Of a stretch of DNA of 64,000 nt, positions 44,358 through 53,073 are shown piece after piece. The translations under genes and the position numbers were made by a program. Every line of letters begins with the position of its first letter. The stretch's first letter is position 1. The notes below the pieces were generated by a model. It worked only from the letters and a program-made list of their open reading frames with translations. It did no database searches and was not told the origin of the DNA. Source of the stretch: Roseovarius sp. SCSIO 43702 (lineage in GTDB: Bacteria; Pseudomonadota; Alphaproteobacteria; Rhodobacterales; Rhodobacteraceae); NCBI RefSeq assembly GCF_019599045.1, contig NZ_CP080623.1, positions 580,501 to 644,500 on the forward strand, read 5' to 3'.

Positions 44358-45041
44358 ATGCGCATGACCCGCATCCTTCTCCTGACCACCTGTGCCCTTG
44401 GCCTCACCGGGGCGCAACTGATTTTTCAGTCCAGCCCCGATCCGCGCAATCCGGTCGCCGACCAAGGCGATCTGGCCGTAACTCGTCTTGATATCGATAC
44501 CACTCTCTCGCCCGTCGATGCGGCGGCATCCGTGATCTCCGGGAATGCGTTCGACCCGCTTAGCCTCGGCATCGCCGAAAGCGCGGTGGCTATACGCAGC
44601 GATGAGCGGGAACGAGCGGCCTCAATCGACGGCCTCGCGGCCAGTCTCGAGAACGCCAGCGCGTGGCGGGCCAGGACCACGCAGCACGAGGATCATGCGC
44701 GACCGGCGCTTGAGTTGATAGTGATCCGCGCCCTCGATCGGGGGCAGTCGGATGACTACATCGACGCGCTCGTCAATCACGCGGCGAGCGCGGGCACTGT
44801 GCAGGTTCCTCGCGACCTGATCACCGTGGATGGCCGAGTGAACACGGGCGCGCTTCTGTCGGCTCTGAGGTCGCAGGTGGCTGGGCCGGGAGATGACTAC
44901 GCAGTCGAGGCGGGTGATGCGCTGGCATCCATTGCCGGCCCCACCGCGATGCAGCACGAGATTTTCGACGCCAGCGAGGACAAGCTTTCAACTTCCGGCA
45001 ACTTGCGAGCCGGTTTGACACTTTCCTTGCCGGCAAACTGA
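44358..45041 (+). CDS. Secreted protein with a LysM-like C-terminal domain
   Basis: A 227-residue protein with an N-terminal signal or anchor helix (RILLLTTCALGLTGAQLIF). A long low-complexity, alanine-rich middle follows. The C-terminal 50 residues have the LysM pattern YxVxxGDxLxxIA, then FDASEDKLSTSGNLRAGLTLSLP. LysM binds peptidoglycan, so a periplasmic wall-associated role is likely. Starts at 44358 and 44364 are both possible, and a TTG at 44343 is less likely. It has its own promoter and terminator. Confidence 0.7.
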   Translation: MRMTRILLLTTCALGLTGAQLIFQSSPDPRNPVADQGDLAVTRLDIDTTLSPVDAAASVISGNAFDPLSLGIAESAVAIRSDERERAASIDGLAASLENASAWRARTTQHEDHARPALELIVIRALDRGQSDDYIDALVNHAASAGTVQVPRDLITVDGRVNTGALLSALRSQVAGPGDDYAVEAGDALASIAGPTAMQHEIFDASEDKLSTSGNLRAGLTLSLPAN

Positions 45042-45101
45042 CGGGCAAGACGGAACGAGCAGCAACCGCATACCCGACCTGACACCGTGGCAGGAATGAT
45101 C

Positions 45102-45134
45102 GAGGGGCCGAACCAACGGCCCCCTTTCATTTTC
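45102..45134 (+). terminator. Terminator downstream of the LysM-like gene
   Basis: Arms GGGGCCG and CGGCCCC around a 6-nt AT-rich loop are followed by CTTTCATTTT. It overlaps the last codons of the convergent truA gene. Confidence 0.7.
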
Positions 45135-45906
45135 CGGGGATGGCGAAGGGATCGTCCGGGTAGCTGACGCCGGCCAGGTAGAGCCCGTGGGATGGAGCGA
45201 CCGGACCGCAGGCGGACCGATCCCGCGCATCGAGCGCGGCTTTCACGTCACCGGGTTGCCAGCTTCCCGCGCCCACCCGCTCAAGCGTGCCCACGAAGCT
45301 TCTCACCTGGTTGTGCAGGAAGGATCGCGCGCGGAGTTTGAACCGGATTTCGTGACCGAACGGCGTCTCGTGTGTTTCGATATCGAGTTGATCGAGTGTC
45401 TTTACCGGACTCGCGGCCTGGCACATGGCCGAGCGGAAGGTGGTGAAATCATGCCGTCCCAACAGGTGCCGTGCGGCATTGCGTATGGCGTCGACATCAA
45501 GGTCGTGACGAATGTGCCAAACAAGTCCCGCTTCGAGCGTCGCCGGAGCGCGGCGGACGAGGAGCCGGAAAAGATAGCGCCGCTCGACCGCCGAGAACCG
45601 TGCGTGCCAGTCCGGCGCCACGCGTGCCACGTCGATGATGGCGACGGGATCGGGGCGCAGGTGATAATTGAGCGCCTCGGAGAGGCGAAAAGGCTCCCAG
45701 TCGCGCGAAAGATCGCAATGCGCAACCTGGGCCAGTGCATGGACGCCCGCGTCGGTGCGGCCCGCCGCAGCAATGGTGTGCGGGCCGGGTTCGAGCCGCG
45801 CAAGCGCGGTCTCGATTGCCCCCTGCACCGATGGCTGATCTTTCTGGCGCTGCCACCCCGCGAAGGGCGCGCCGTGATATTCGACCTTGAGAGCAAAACG
45901 TGGCAT
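45127..45906 (-). CDS. truA: tRNA pseudouridine(38-40) synthase
   Basis: A 259-residue TruA that makes pseudouridine at positions 38-40 of tRNA anticodon arms. The catalytic aspartate is Asp52 in [29 protein letters not shown] at the N-terminus and [17 protein letters not shown] near the C-terminus are family signatures. It is a single gene, convergent with the LysM-like gene and divergent from ycjX. Confidence 0.97.
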   Translation of the reverse strand: MPRFALKVEYHGAPFAGWQRQKDQPSVQGAIETALARLEPGPHTIAAAGRTDAGVHALAQVAHCDLSRDWEPFRLSEALNYHLRPDPVAIIDVARVAPDWHARFSAVERRYLFRLLVRRAPATLEAGLVWHIRHDLDVDAIRNAARHLLGRHDFTTFRSAMCQAASPVKTLDQLDIETHETPFGHEIRFKLRARSFLHNQVRSFVGTLERVGAGSWQPGDVKAALDARDRSACGPVAPSHGLYLAGVSYPDDPFAIPGK

Positions 45907-46049
45907 GGCGCGCGCTTAGCCCAAAAAGACCAAGGCGCCAAGAACCCGTGGCATTTCGCAACGAGAGAGCCATGAGGCGGAGCCATTCCGCTGGAATGAC
46001 CGTCCGCCCGCGTCTATCTAGGAACGAGCACGGAGAAGGGGCGAGCGGT

Positions 46050-47465
46050 TTGGTCATCACGACGCTGGCAGACAACATCACTCGCGGGTTCGAGAATATC
46101 GGCGACACCGTCTCCGAGACGTTCTTCGAGCCGGTGATCCGTCTCGGCGTGACTGGCCTGTCGCGAGCGGGAAAGACGGTGTTCATCACGTCGCTCGTCG
46201 CCAACCTGATGGACCGGGGCCGGATGCCCGCGCTTCTCGCGGCGAGCGAGGGGCGCATCTCGGCGGCGTTCCTTCAGCCGCAGCCCGACGACACCGTGTC
46301 GCGCTTCGACTACGAGACGCACCTTGCCGCGCTCACCTCGCCCGATCCGCGATGGCCCGACAGCACGCGCGCCATTTCGGAATTGCGGCTGTCGCTACGG
46401 GTGCGGCCTTCCGGGCTCCTCTCGGGGCTGACGGGGCCGCGCACCGTTCATCTCGATATCGTGGATTACCCCGGCGAATGGCTTCTCGACCTGGGGCTGA
46501 TGGACAAGGATTATGCCGAGTGGTCGCGCATGGTCATGACCTCGCTCGAGCGTCGGGAAGAGGCGTCCGCGTTTCTCGAAGGGGCGCGCGGAGCCGACCC
46601 CGATGCCGCATGGGAGGAGCCGCAGATCAAGGCGCTGGCCGAGCGCTATACCGAAACGTTGCACGCGGGCCGGGATGCGGGCCTTTCGGGCCTGACACCG
46701 GGGCGGTTCCTCTTGCCGGGAGATATGGCCGGGTCGCCCGCGCTCACCTTTGCGCCGCTTCCGCCCGCCGCGCGTCCTGCGCGGCGCGGTCTCTGGCGCG
46801 AGATGGAGCGCAGGTTCAACGCCTACAAGCGCGAGATCGTGACGCCCTTCTTTCGCGACCATTTCTCACGCATCGACAGGCAGATCGTGCTCGTGGATGC
46901 GCTTGGCGCGATCCATGCCGGGCCGCGTGCGGTGGCTGATCTGCAGACCACGATGACCGACGTCCTGGCGGCTTTCCGACCGGGAACGAATGCCCTGCTC
47001 TCGCGGCTCTTCCTTGGACGGCGCGTGGAGAAGATCCTGTTCGCTGCAACCAAGGCGGATCATCTTCACCACACGCAGCATCCGCGGCTGACCGCGATCA
47101 TGGAAGCGCTTATCCGCGAAGCGCGCGATCGCGCCGATTTCGCGGGGGCCGAGACGGCGGGAATGTCAATCGCCTCCCTGCGCGCGACGGTCGAGGAGAC
47201 GCGCGAGCATCAGGGTCGCACGCTCGATTGCGTGCGCGGCACGCTTCTTGAAACGGGGCAACAGGCAGCACTCTATCCGGGCGAGTTGCCCGAGACGCCG
47301 CAGACGCTTCTCGGTGCGGCGCAGACAGGCCGGGAAAGCTGGCTCGATGCGGAATACGAGATCATGAAATTCGCGCCCGCCCGGCTCGGCCTGAAGCCGG
47401 GGGAGGGGCCGCCTCATATTCGGCTTGATCGCGCGGCGCAGTTCCTCCTGGGAGATCGCCTATGA
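46050..47465 (+). CDS. ycjX: YcjX-family (DUF463) P-loop ATPase/GTPase
   Basis: A 471-residue protein of the YcjX family. The P-loop GLSRAGKT is at residues 36-43, and the likely Walker B is HLDIVDYPGEWLLDLGLM. A nucleotide-specificity-like ATKADHLHH lies near the middle. YcjX is a stress-associated nucleotide-binding protein of unclear role, usually paired with the membrane protein YcjF as here. The start is a TTG, with GGAGAAGGGG eight bases upstream and the family N-terminus beginning at once. Longer starts have no support. Confidence 0.85.
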   Translation: MVITTLADNITRGFENIGDTVSETFFEPVIRLGVTGLSRAGKTVFITSLVANLMDRGRMPALLAASEGRISAAFLQPQPDDTVSRFDYETHLAALTSPDPRWPDSTRAISELRLSLRVRPSGLLSGLTGPRTVHLDIVDYPGEWLLDLGLMDKDYAEWSRMVMTSLERREEASAFLEGARGADPDAAWEEPQIKALAERYTETLHAGRDAGLSGLTPGRFLLPGDMAGSPALTFAPLPPAARPARRGLWREMERRFNAYKREIVTPFFRDHFSRIDRQIVLVDALGAIHAGPRAVADLQTTMTDVLAAFRPGTNALLSRLFLGRRVEKILFAATKADHLHHTQHPRLTAIMEALIREARDRADFAGAETAGMSIASLRATVEETREHQGRTLDCVRGTLLETGQQAALYPGELPETPQTLLGAAQTGRESWLDAEYEIMKFAPARLGLKPGEGPPHIRLDRAAQFLLGDRL

Positions 47466-48478
47466 CCGACCGACGCGCTTCCAAACCGGGTCCCGTCCTC
47501 TTCGACGTCGACGACGGCGAGACCGCTACGGTCAACCCGGCCAGCGCGCCGCCGGTGCCGGAACCCGATCTGCCGCAGCCGCAGAGGCGCGCGATGCAGA
47601 CCGTGGCGACCATCGCTGCGCGTCGACCGTCGCGGTTGGGACGGCTGTTCTGGGGGCTTCTCCTGGCCCTGCTGGGTGCCACGCTCTCGGTGGCGGCGTG
47701 GGATTTCGCAACCTCGCTGATAGATCGGGCTCCTGTCCTTGGCTACGCGGTGACGGGTCTCTTCGCGGCTTTCCTGCTGGTGCTTATTGCCATCGCGCTG
47801 CGCGAACTTGCGGCGTTCTCGCGGCTGAAACGAATGGACCGACTGCATCACATGGCCGAAACCGCCCTGGTGAACGCCGACCTCAAGGGTGCGCGCGAAG
47901 TGGTGGCGCGGATCGAAGCGCTTTATGAGGGTCGCGAGGATACCCGGTGGGGTCGCGAGCGGCTGGCCGAACGAAAGGACGACCAGTTCGACGCCGAATC
48001 GCTTCTCGGGCTGGCGGAGGCCGAGCTTCTGAAGCCGCTCGACGCGGCCGCGCGCGCCGAGATCGAGGCGGCCGCGCGGCAGGTGGCAACGGTCACGGCC
48101 GTGGTGCCGCTGGCGCTTGCCGACGTGGTGGTGGCGCTTACCGCGAACCTTCGGATGATACGCCGGGTCGCGGAGATCTATGGTGGCCGGTCGGGCACGC
48201 TGGGAAGCTGGCGTCTCACGCGAGCCGTGATGACACATCTGGTCGCGACGGGCGCGGTGGCGATCGGTGACGATCTGATCGGATCGGTGGCGGGCGGCGG
48301 CATGCTCTCGAAGGTCTCGCGCCGCTTCGGCGAAGGGGTGGTGAACGGCGCGCTCACGGCGCGGGTGGGCGTCGCCGCGATGGAGGTCTGTCGCCCCATC
48401 CCTTTCAACCGGGTCGCGCGACCTTCGGTCACGAGCCTCGTGAAACGCGCGCTGACGGGCCTATTCGGGTCACGTTAG
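47462..48478 (+). CDS. ycjF: YcjF-family (DUF697/TIGR01620) membrane protein
   Basis: A 338-residue inner-membrane protein. A disordered N-terminus is followed by two helices (RLFWGLLLALLGATLSVAAWDF and VLGYAVTGLFAAFLLVLIAIAL). A soluble region follows, and then a DUF697-like C-terminal domain (VVPLALADVVVALTANLRMIRRVAEIYGG). The start overlaps the ycjX stop by four bases, so the two are coupled. The stop is four bases from that of the convergent DUF2237 gene. Confidence 0.88.
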   Translation: MTDRRASKPGPVLFDVDDGETATVNPASAPPVPEPDLPQPQRRAMQTVATIAARRPSRLGRLFWGLLLALLGATLSVAAWDFATSLIDRAPVLGYAVTGLFAAFLLVLIAIALRELAAFSRLKRMDRLHHMAETALVNADLKGAREVVARIEALYEGREDTRWGRERLAERKDDQFDAESLLGLAEAELLKPLDAAARAEIEAAARQVATVTAVVPLALADVVVALTANLRMIRRVAEIYGGRSGTLGSWRLTRAVMTHLVATGAVAIGDDLIGSVAGGGMLSKVSRRFGEGVVNGALTARVGVAAMEVCRPIPFNRVARPSVTSLVKRALTGLFGSR

Positions 48479-48482
48479 ATTC

Positions 48483-48857
48483 TCAACCGGCGGAATGCTC
48501 GCGTAGGACTACCAGGGGCACGATGTCGAGGGCACGTTCATGCGTCGCCTCGAGATGCACCCGTGGCGCGCAACCTTCATCATGCGCCTGAAGGAACCGC
48601 GCGGCACAAAGGCACCAGCGATCACCGGCTCTCAGCCCGGGGAATCGGAACTCGGGGCGCGGCGTGCTCAGATCGTTGCCGACATATTTGGAGTAGGCAA
48701 GAAACTCATCGGTCATCACCGCACAGACGGTGTGGCTTCCCCGATCCTCGGCGCAGGTGTTGCAATGATTGTCGCGGAAGAAGCCGGTTACGGGTTCGCG
48801 TGCCGAGCAGGGCAAGAGCTCGGTGCCAAGCACGTTGATGGATGGGTCGGCCTTCAT
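48483..48857 (-). CDS. DUF2237 protein
   Basis: A 124-residue protein of the DUF2237 family. It begins SINVLGTELLPCS and contains GFFRDNHCNTCAEDRGSHTVCAVMTDEFLAYSK, GDRWCLCAARFLQA and a late LEATHERALDIV. The conserved Cys and Glu/His residues suggest a metal or redox site, but function is unknown. GGGAGAG precedes the chosen ATG. It lies 52 bp downstream of the serine hydrolase gene on the same strand. Confidence 0.87.
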   Translation of the reverse strand: MKADPSINVLGTELLPCSAREPVTGFFRDNHCNTCAEDRGSHTVCAVMTDEFLAYSKYVGNDLSTPRPEFRFPGLRAGDRWCLCAARFLQAHDEGCAPRVHLEATHERALDIVPLVVLREHSAG

Positions 48858-48909
48858 GTCGTCTCTCCCTGCTTGCTCAGGATAGGGCATCGCGGCGGCG
48901 GGGCAAGGA

Positions 48910-50073
48910 TCAGAGCGCTTTCGCGATCTCGCGAAACACCTCCACGTTCTGCTCCGCCACCCCCGGCTCGCGAAAATCGCGGTCGGCGGCGGTCGTGACG
49001 ATCACCACGTCGCGGCCCTGATCGACGTAGATATACTGACCGTAGATCCCGCGCGCCATGAACTGACCCGGCTCGGATCCCTCGGGTATCCACCACTGGT
49101 AGCCATATCCGATTTCTCCTTCGGCCGTCGGGGCCGTGGGCACGGTCGACGCCGTGACCCAGTCGGCGGGGACGATCTGACGGCCCTGATATTGCCCCTC
49201 CTGCTCGAACATGAGCCCGAAGCGCGCGTAGTCGCGTGTCGTCATGTTCAGTCCGCCGAGCACGAAGGCCACCCCGACACCGTCGGTCAGGTAGTAGGGC
49301 GCAGTCTCGAGGCCGAGGGGCGCGATGATCTTCTCGGACATGAGCGCCGGGACGTCCCGACCGGTCGCGCCACGAACCACCATGCCGATGACATGGGTGT
49401 CGATGGACACGTACTGCCACGTCTCGCCCGGCTCCGCGAAGCGCTCGGTCAGGCCGGTGGCGAAACCGTCCATCGTGCCGCCCAGGGCGAGGACGCGGCC
49501 CATCCGGTTGATGTCGGAATGGAAGTCGAGATAGTCCTCGTTGAACGTGACCCCGCTCGCCATGTTGAGCACGTTGCGCAGCGTCGCCCCATCATAGGCA
49601 CCGCCTTCGAGCGGTGGCGCGTATTTCGTCACGGGATCATCGAGTGATGCGATCGCGCCTTCCTCGAGCAGGATACCGACAAGCGCCGAGAGGAAGCTCT
49701 TGGCCATCGACCACGAGATGCGGCGATCCTTGGGTCCGGTGCCGAGATGATAGCTTTCGTGGACGATCCGGCCCTCGTCGAGCACCAGAAGAGACGTCAC
49801 CGCCCTTTCCTCGATCCAGTTTTCGGTGCCGGCGGGCAGCTTCATCTTTTCTCCCTCGGGCAGGGGAGACACCTCGCCATCGCCGCGCGGCACTGCGCGC
49901 GTGAGGAACATCTCGTCCATCGACGAGAAGTTGGCGACGATCCTATCCTCGGAAAAGAGCGAATTGACGGCCAGCAGTCGGCCAATCTCCTCTCGTTTCC
50001 AGATGCCGATGACGATGATCGCGAGACCGAGGGCAATGCCGATCCGGGCCAGCCATCTCAGGACGTTCCGCAT
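48910..50073 (-). CDS. Beta-lactamase-fold serine hydrolase, membrane-anchored
   Basis: A 387-residue class C beta-lactamase-like (S12 family) hydrolase. The catalytic S122-M-A-K125 lies in ISWSMAKSFLSALVG. The second motif reads YVSIDTHVIG, as in 6-aminohexanoate-dimer hydrolase relatives rather than true lactamases. An N-terminal helix (ARIGIALGLAIIVIGIW) anchors it with the catalytic domain outside. Esterase, amidase or D-peptidase activity is possible, and antibiotic resistance is not implied. GGGAGAG precedes the ATG at 50073. Confidence 0.85.
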   Translation of the reverse strand: MRNVLRWLARIGIALGLAIIVIGIWKREEIGRLLAVNSLFSEDRIVANFSSMDEMFLTRAVPRGDGEVSPLPEGEKMKLPAGTENWIEERAVTSLLVLDEGRIVHESYHLGTGPKDRRISWSMAKSFLSALVGILLEEGAIASLDDPVTKYAPPLEGGAYDGATLRNVLNMASGVTFNEDYLDFHSDINRMGRVLALGGTMDGFATGLTERFAEPGETWQYVSIDTHVIGMVVRGATGRDVPALMSEKIIAPLGLETAPYYLTDGVGVAFVLGGLNMTTRDYARFGLMFEQEGQYQGRQIVPADWVTASTVPTAPTAEGEIGYGYQWWIPEGSEPGQFMARGIYGQYIYVDQGRDVVIVTTAADRDFREPGVAEQNVEVFREIAKAL

Positions 50074-50145
50074 ATCCACTCTCCCTTCAAGGAGAGCAAA
50101 GCACCACGTCCCGTGCCGGGCAAGCATGACCCGGCGTCGCGTGGA

Positions 50146-50841
50146 TCAGCGAAACTTGTCGACCAGGCGCTGAAGGGGGCTGCGGGGATCCTGGGCCGTT
50201 TCGGCGCCCTCCGCCTCCGCGGTCGGCGCCGGCTTGTCACCGGGCTTCGGTTTCTGTGCCGTCGAGGCGCGCGACGGCGCCATGCGTTGGGCCACCGCAT
50301 TGAGAAACTTGTCCGTCGCGCCCTCGGCCAGGTGGGTCGCGCCGTCGCCAATGCCACGCAACAGATCGTCGAGCCAGTCCTGATCCGCTCGTGCGAAATC
50401 ATGAAGGACATATTGCGCGACGAGTTCCTTAACGCCGGGATGCCCGATCCCAAGGCGCACGCGCCGATACTCGGGCCCAAGATGCTGATGGATCGAGCGC
50501 AGCCCGTTGTGTCCCGCGTGGCCCCCGCCCTGTTTCACCCGGACCTTGCCGGGCGCGAGGTCGAGTTCGTCGTGAAACACCGTGACGTCGGCGGGGTCGA
50601 GCTTGTAAAAGCGCATCGCCTCGCCCACGGACTGACCCGAGAGGTTCATGAAGGTCTCGGGCTTGAGCAGGAGCACCTTCTCTCTACCCAGGCGTCCTTC
50701 CGCGCACTGGCCCTGGAAACGCGATTTCCACGGCCCGAAACCGTGATCGGACGCGATCCGGTCAACGGCCATGTAACCGATGTTATGCCGGTTCTGCGCG
50801 TATTTCGGGCCGGGATTGCCGAGGCCTGCGAAGATAAGCAT
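50146..50841 (-). CDS. pth: Peptidyl-tRNA hydrolase
   Basis: A 231-residue Pth that frees tRNA from stalled peptidyl-t[25 protein letters not shown] contains the catalytic His19, and [30 protein letters not shown] holds the conserved Asp and Asn. It is about 40 residues longer than E. coli Pth because of a disordered Pro/Ala/Lys tail ending [10 protein letters not shown], a pattern common in alphaproteobacteria. It follows rplY on the same strand, with a terminator between them. Confidence 0.97.
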   Translation of the reverse strand: MLIFAGLGNPGPKYAQNRHNIGYMAVDRIASDHGFGPWKSRFQGQCAEGRLGREKVLLLKPETFMNLSGQSVGEAMRFYKLDPADVTVFHDELDLAPGKVRVKQGGGHAGHNGLRSIHQHLGPEYRRVRLGIGHPGVKELVAQYVLHDFARADQDWLDDLLRGIGDGATHLAEGATDKFLNAVAQRMAPSRASTAQKPKPGDKPAPTAEAEGAETAQDPRSPLQRLVDKFR

Positions 50842-50915
50842 TGAACTGCCCTCACCATGATCCCGCAGGGTTTACGCCGCGCGGATTGGCAAATCAACCA
50901 AGCGTCTCCCGGACA

Positions 50916-50946
50916 GCAAAACGCGGCCCACGATGGGGGCCGCGTT
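50916..50946 (-). terminator. Rho-independent terminator of rplY
   Basis: Perfect 10-bp arms AACGCGGCCC and GGGCCGCGTT around a 7-nt loop are followed on the minus strand by TTTTGC. It lies 28 bp after the rplY stop and before pth. Confidence 0.85.
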
Positions 50947-50974
50947 CAAGATTTCCGGGATCGTCCGCGTCGGA

Positions 50975-51667
50975 TCAGTCGTTCTCGCCCTCGGCGGGAT
51001 GACCCTCGGCGTCGGTCTCGATATCGTCATGCTGGTTGATGACCTCGACGTCATCCGCTTCGGTCTCGTCGTCATCCTCCTGCGAGGCGAGGCTCGACGG
51101 TGCGGAGACGTTGCAGATCACGAAATCGCGGTCGGTGATCGTGGGAGTTGCGCCTTCGGGAAGCGTCACGTCCGAGATATGGATCGAATCGCCGATCTCC
51201 TTGAGCGAGCTGAGATCGACCACGATAGATTCGGGGATGTCGCCTGCTGTGACGATCAGTTCGATCTCGTTGCGCACGACGTTGAGAACACCACCCTTGG
51301 TCAGGGCTTCGCACTCTTCCTCGTTCTGGAAATCCACCCCGATGAAGAGGTTGATCTTGGTTGTGCGGCGCAGGCGCATGAGGTCGAAATGGGTCGGAAG
51401 GTCCTTGACCACATCGCGCTGCACGTCGCGACAGATCACGCGCACGTCCTCATGACCATCGACCTTGAGGTTGAAAAGCGTCGATTTGAAGCGTCCGGCC
51501 TTGAGCTTCTTGATAAGCTCGTTGAACGGAATGTTGACGGGCAGCGGGTCCACGTCGCCACCGAAAACGATACCCGGAACCATGCCCTCGCGGCGTGCTG
51601 CACGAGCGGCGCCCTTGCCCGTCCCCGTGCGTTCCTGGGCGTGAAGATCAGGAATTGATCCAGCCAT
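50975..51667 (-). CDS. rplY: 50S ribosomal protein L25/general stress protein Ctc
   Basis: A 230-residue L25 of the long (Ctc/TL5) type. The 5S rRNA-binding N-terminal domain ([33 protein letters not shown]) is followed by the TL5 beta domain. A very acidic tail ([18 protein letters not shown]) closes the protein. It binds 5S rRNA in the large subunit. It is followed by a terminator and then pth, the usual rplY-pth pair. Confidence 0.96.
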   Translation of the reverse strand: MAGSIPDLHAQERTGTGKGAARAARREGMVPGIVFGGDVDPLPVNIPFNELIKKLKAGRFKSTLFNLKVDGHEDVRVICRDVQRDVVKDLPTHFDLMRLRRTTKINLFIGVDFQNEEECEALTKGGVLNVVRNEIELIVTAGDIPESIVVDLSSLKEIGDSIHISDVTLPEGATPTITDRDFVICNVSAPSSLASQEDDDETEADDVEVINQHDDIETDAEGHPAEGEND

Positions 51668-51687
51668 GTTGTCTCTCCATTTGCAAG

Positions 51688-51716
51688 GCGGGGCTCCTCC
51701 AAGGCTGTAGCCCCGC
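51688..51716 (-). other. Hairpin in the rplY leader
   Basis: Arms GCGGGGCT and AGCCCCGC around a 13-nt loop lie about 20 bp upstream of the rplY ATG on the transcribed leader, just before the ribosome site. It could be a ribosomal-protein feedback or attenuation structure. Only the hairpin is seen. Confidence 0.5.
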
Positions 51717-51800
51717 GTGAAGCCGTGCCCATAGACGCATTTGCCCCGTTTGAAAAGTGAAATATCGTGGCCGAAGAGCCGAAATCGCGGCGTTCGCGAG

Positions 51801-52304
51801 CTAGGCGCGCGGCGCGGCGTGCCCCCATGACACGCCCTTCAACACGTCGGTGTCCAGGGTCTCTCCGTGCAATACGCTGAAATCCCCCGTCGATTCCATG
51901 ACGATCGCGCGCACGGAATTCTCGCTGATCGCGTTGGCCTCCCGCATCTTGGCCCGCAGGTCCGAGCGGGTGACGCGGGCCAGGCGGAGGTTGTCCTCGA
52001 ACACCTCGCCCTCGTAATAGAGGATGAGCGGGGTATTGTCGGTCATCCAGTTGGCCCAGCCGAAGCGGTCGCGCAGCCGGGAAATGACGTAGCGAAGCAC
52101 GAAAAGCGTGATGAGCGCCACCAGCCCCGGCCAGGGTGTCGTGGCGCTTGTCATCATCGTCGCGAGCACCGAACCCGCCGCGACGGTCAGCCCGAAGTCG
52201 AAACTCGACATCTTGGAGAAGGAGCGCAGCCCGTTCAGCCGGACCAGCAGGATCACGGCCGCGACCGCAAGCACGGTTTGAGCGACGATCGCGAGAAGGT
52301 TCAT
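51801..52304 (-). CDS. DUF421 (YetF-like) membrane protein
   Basis: A 167-residue protein with two or three helices at the N-terminus ([45 protein letters not shown]). A soluble DUF421 domain follows, with the typical [36 protein letters not shown] and the late [12 protein letters not shown]. The family is broadly stress-associated in spore formers and unknown here. Its ATG overlaps the stop of the upstream DUF998 gene by four bases, so the two are an operon. Confidence 0.88.
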   Translation of the reverse strand: MNLLAIVAQTVLAVAAVILLVRLNGLRSFSKMSSFDFGLTVAAGSVLATMMTSATTPWPGLVALITLFVLRYVISRLRDRFGWANWMTDNTPLILYYEGEVFEDNLRLARVTRSDLRAKMREANAISENSVRAIVMESTGDFSVLHGETLDTDVLKGVSWGHAAPRA

Positions 52305-52954
52305 GGCGACGCGCCTTCTCGGAGCAGCAACCGTCCTCGGCGCAGGAAGACCACGCTGAGCGTTACCACCACCGCGCAGGCGACAAGCCCGAGCGCCCGC
52401 TCGAGCAGGCCGTCGATCGAGGTCGCCGACATGAGGAAAACCGGCGCCAGAACGACCCAAACCAAGCCCAGCAAGACCATGAACCACCCTGCCTGGTGGT
52501 GGCCCGCGACGCGCAGGCCCTTCTGCATCGTCGCGCAGACGACTGCCATGAATGCGCCGAGGCCGTAGACGAGGTAGATGTGGATCACGACGCCCTCGCT
52601 GTCCTTGTCGCCGTATTCGTTGCGCGCCCCGATGATGATGACCAGCGCGGCGAGGATCGCGAGCGAGGCGATGCCGAGGGTCCAGCCACCCTCGCCCAAG
52701 TGGGCGTGTGCTGCGGCGAGGGCGGTGGCGATGAGCGCGGTCGCGAAACAGTAGAGGCCCACATCCATGATGATTTCCCACCGGCCTGCCGCAAGGTCGC
52801 TGATCGTGTCGGATATCCAGTCGTGATCGGGAACGAAGATCGGTGCGACGATCATCGCGGCGATCAACGCCACGCATCCCGCGATACCGAGCGTGCCGAA
52901 CACGATCAGCAGCCAGGGCCTTTCGGTCGGGTGGAAAACTGCCGCGTGGTTCAT
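52301..52954 (-). CDS. DUF998-type membrane protein
   Basis: A 217-residue protein with six predicted helices of the DUF998 type. It starts PWLLIVFGTLGIAGCVALIAAMIVAPIFV, then has HDWISDTISDLAAGRWEIIMDVGLYCF with the family's polar loop. No catalytic residues are evident. AAGGCGGA precedes the ATG. It overlaps the DUF421 gene downstream by four bases and is divergent from the alpha/beta hydrolase gene. Confidence 0.82.
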   Translation of the reverse strand: MNHAAVFHPTERPWLLIVFGTLGIAGCVALIAAMIVAPIFVPDHDWISDTISDLAAGRWEIIMDVGLYCFATALIATALAAAHAHLGEGGWTLGIASLAILAALVIIIGARNEYGDKDSEGVVIHIYLVYGLGAFMAVVCATMQKGLRVAGHHQAGWFMVLLGLVWVVLAPVFLMSATSIDGLLERALGLVACAVVVTLSVVFLRRGRLLLREGASP

Positions 52955-53073
52955 GGATATCCGCCTTCTTGGGAACAAGGGCACAACGCGCGCTTGCACG
53001 CGATCGTTCCCATCGTCCGACCGGGGGTGTAGGAAGGATCCAGTTCGCGACACGAAGAACAGGGAACGACGGG

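Noticed and set aside
48910..50073. An antibiotic-resistance beta-lactamase
   Set aside because: It has SxxK, but the second motif is the hydrolase form (YVS), not the YxN of true class C lactamases.
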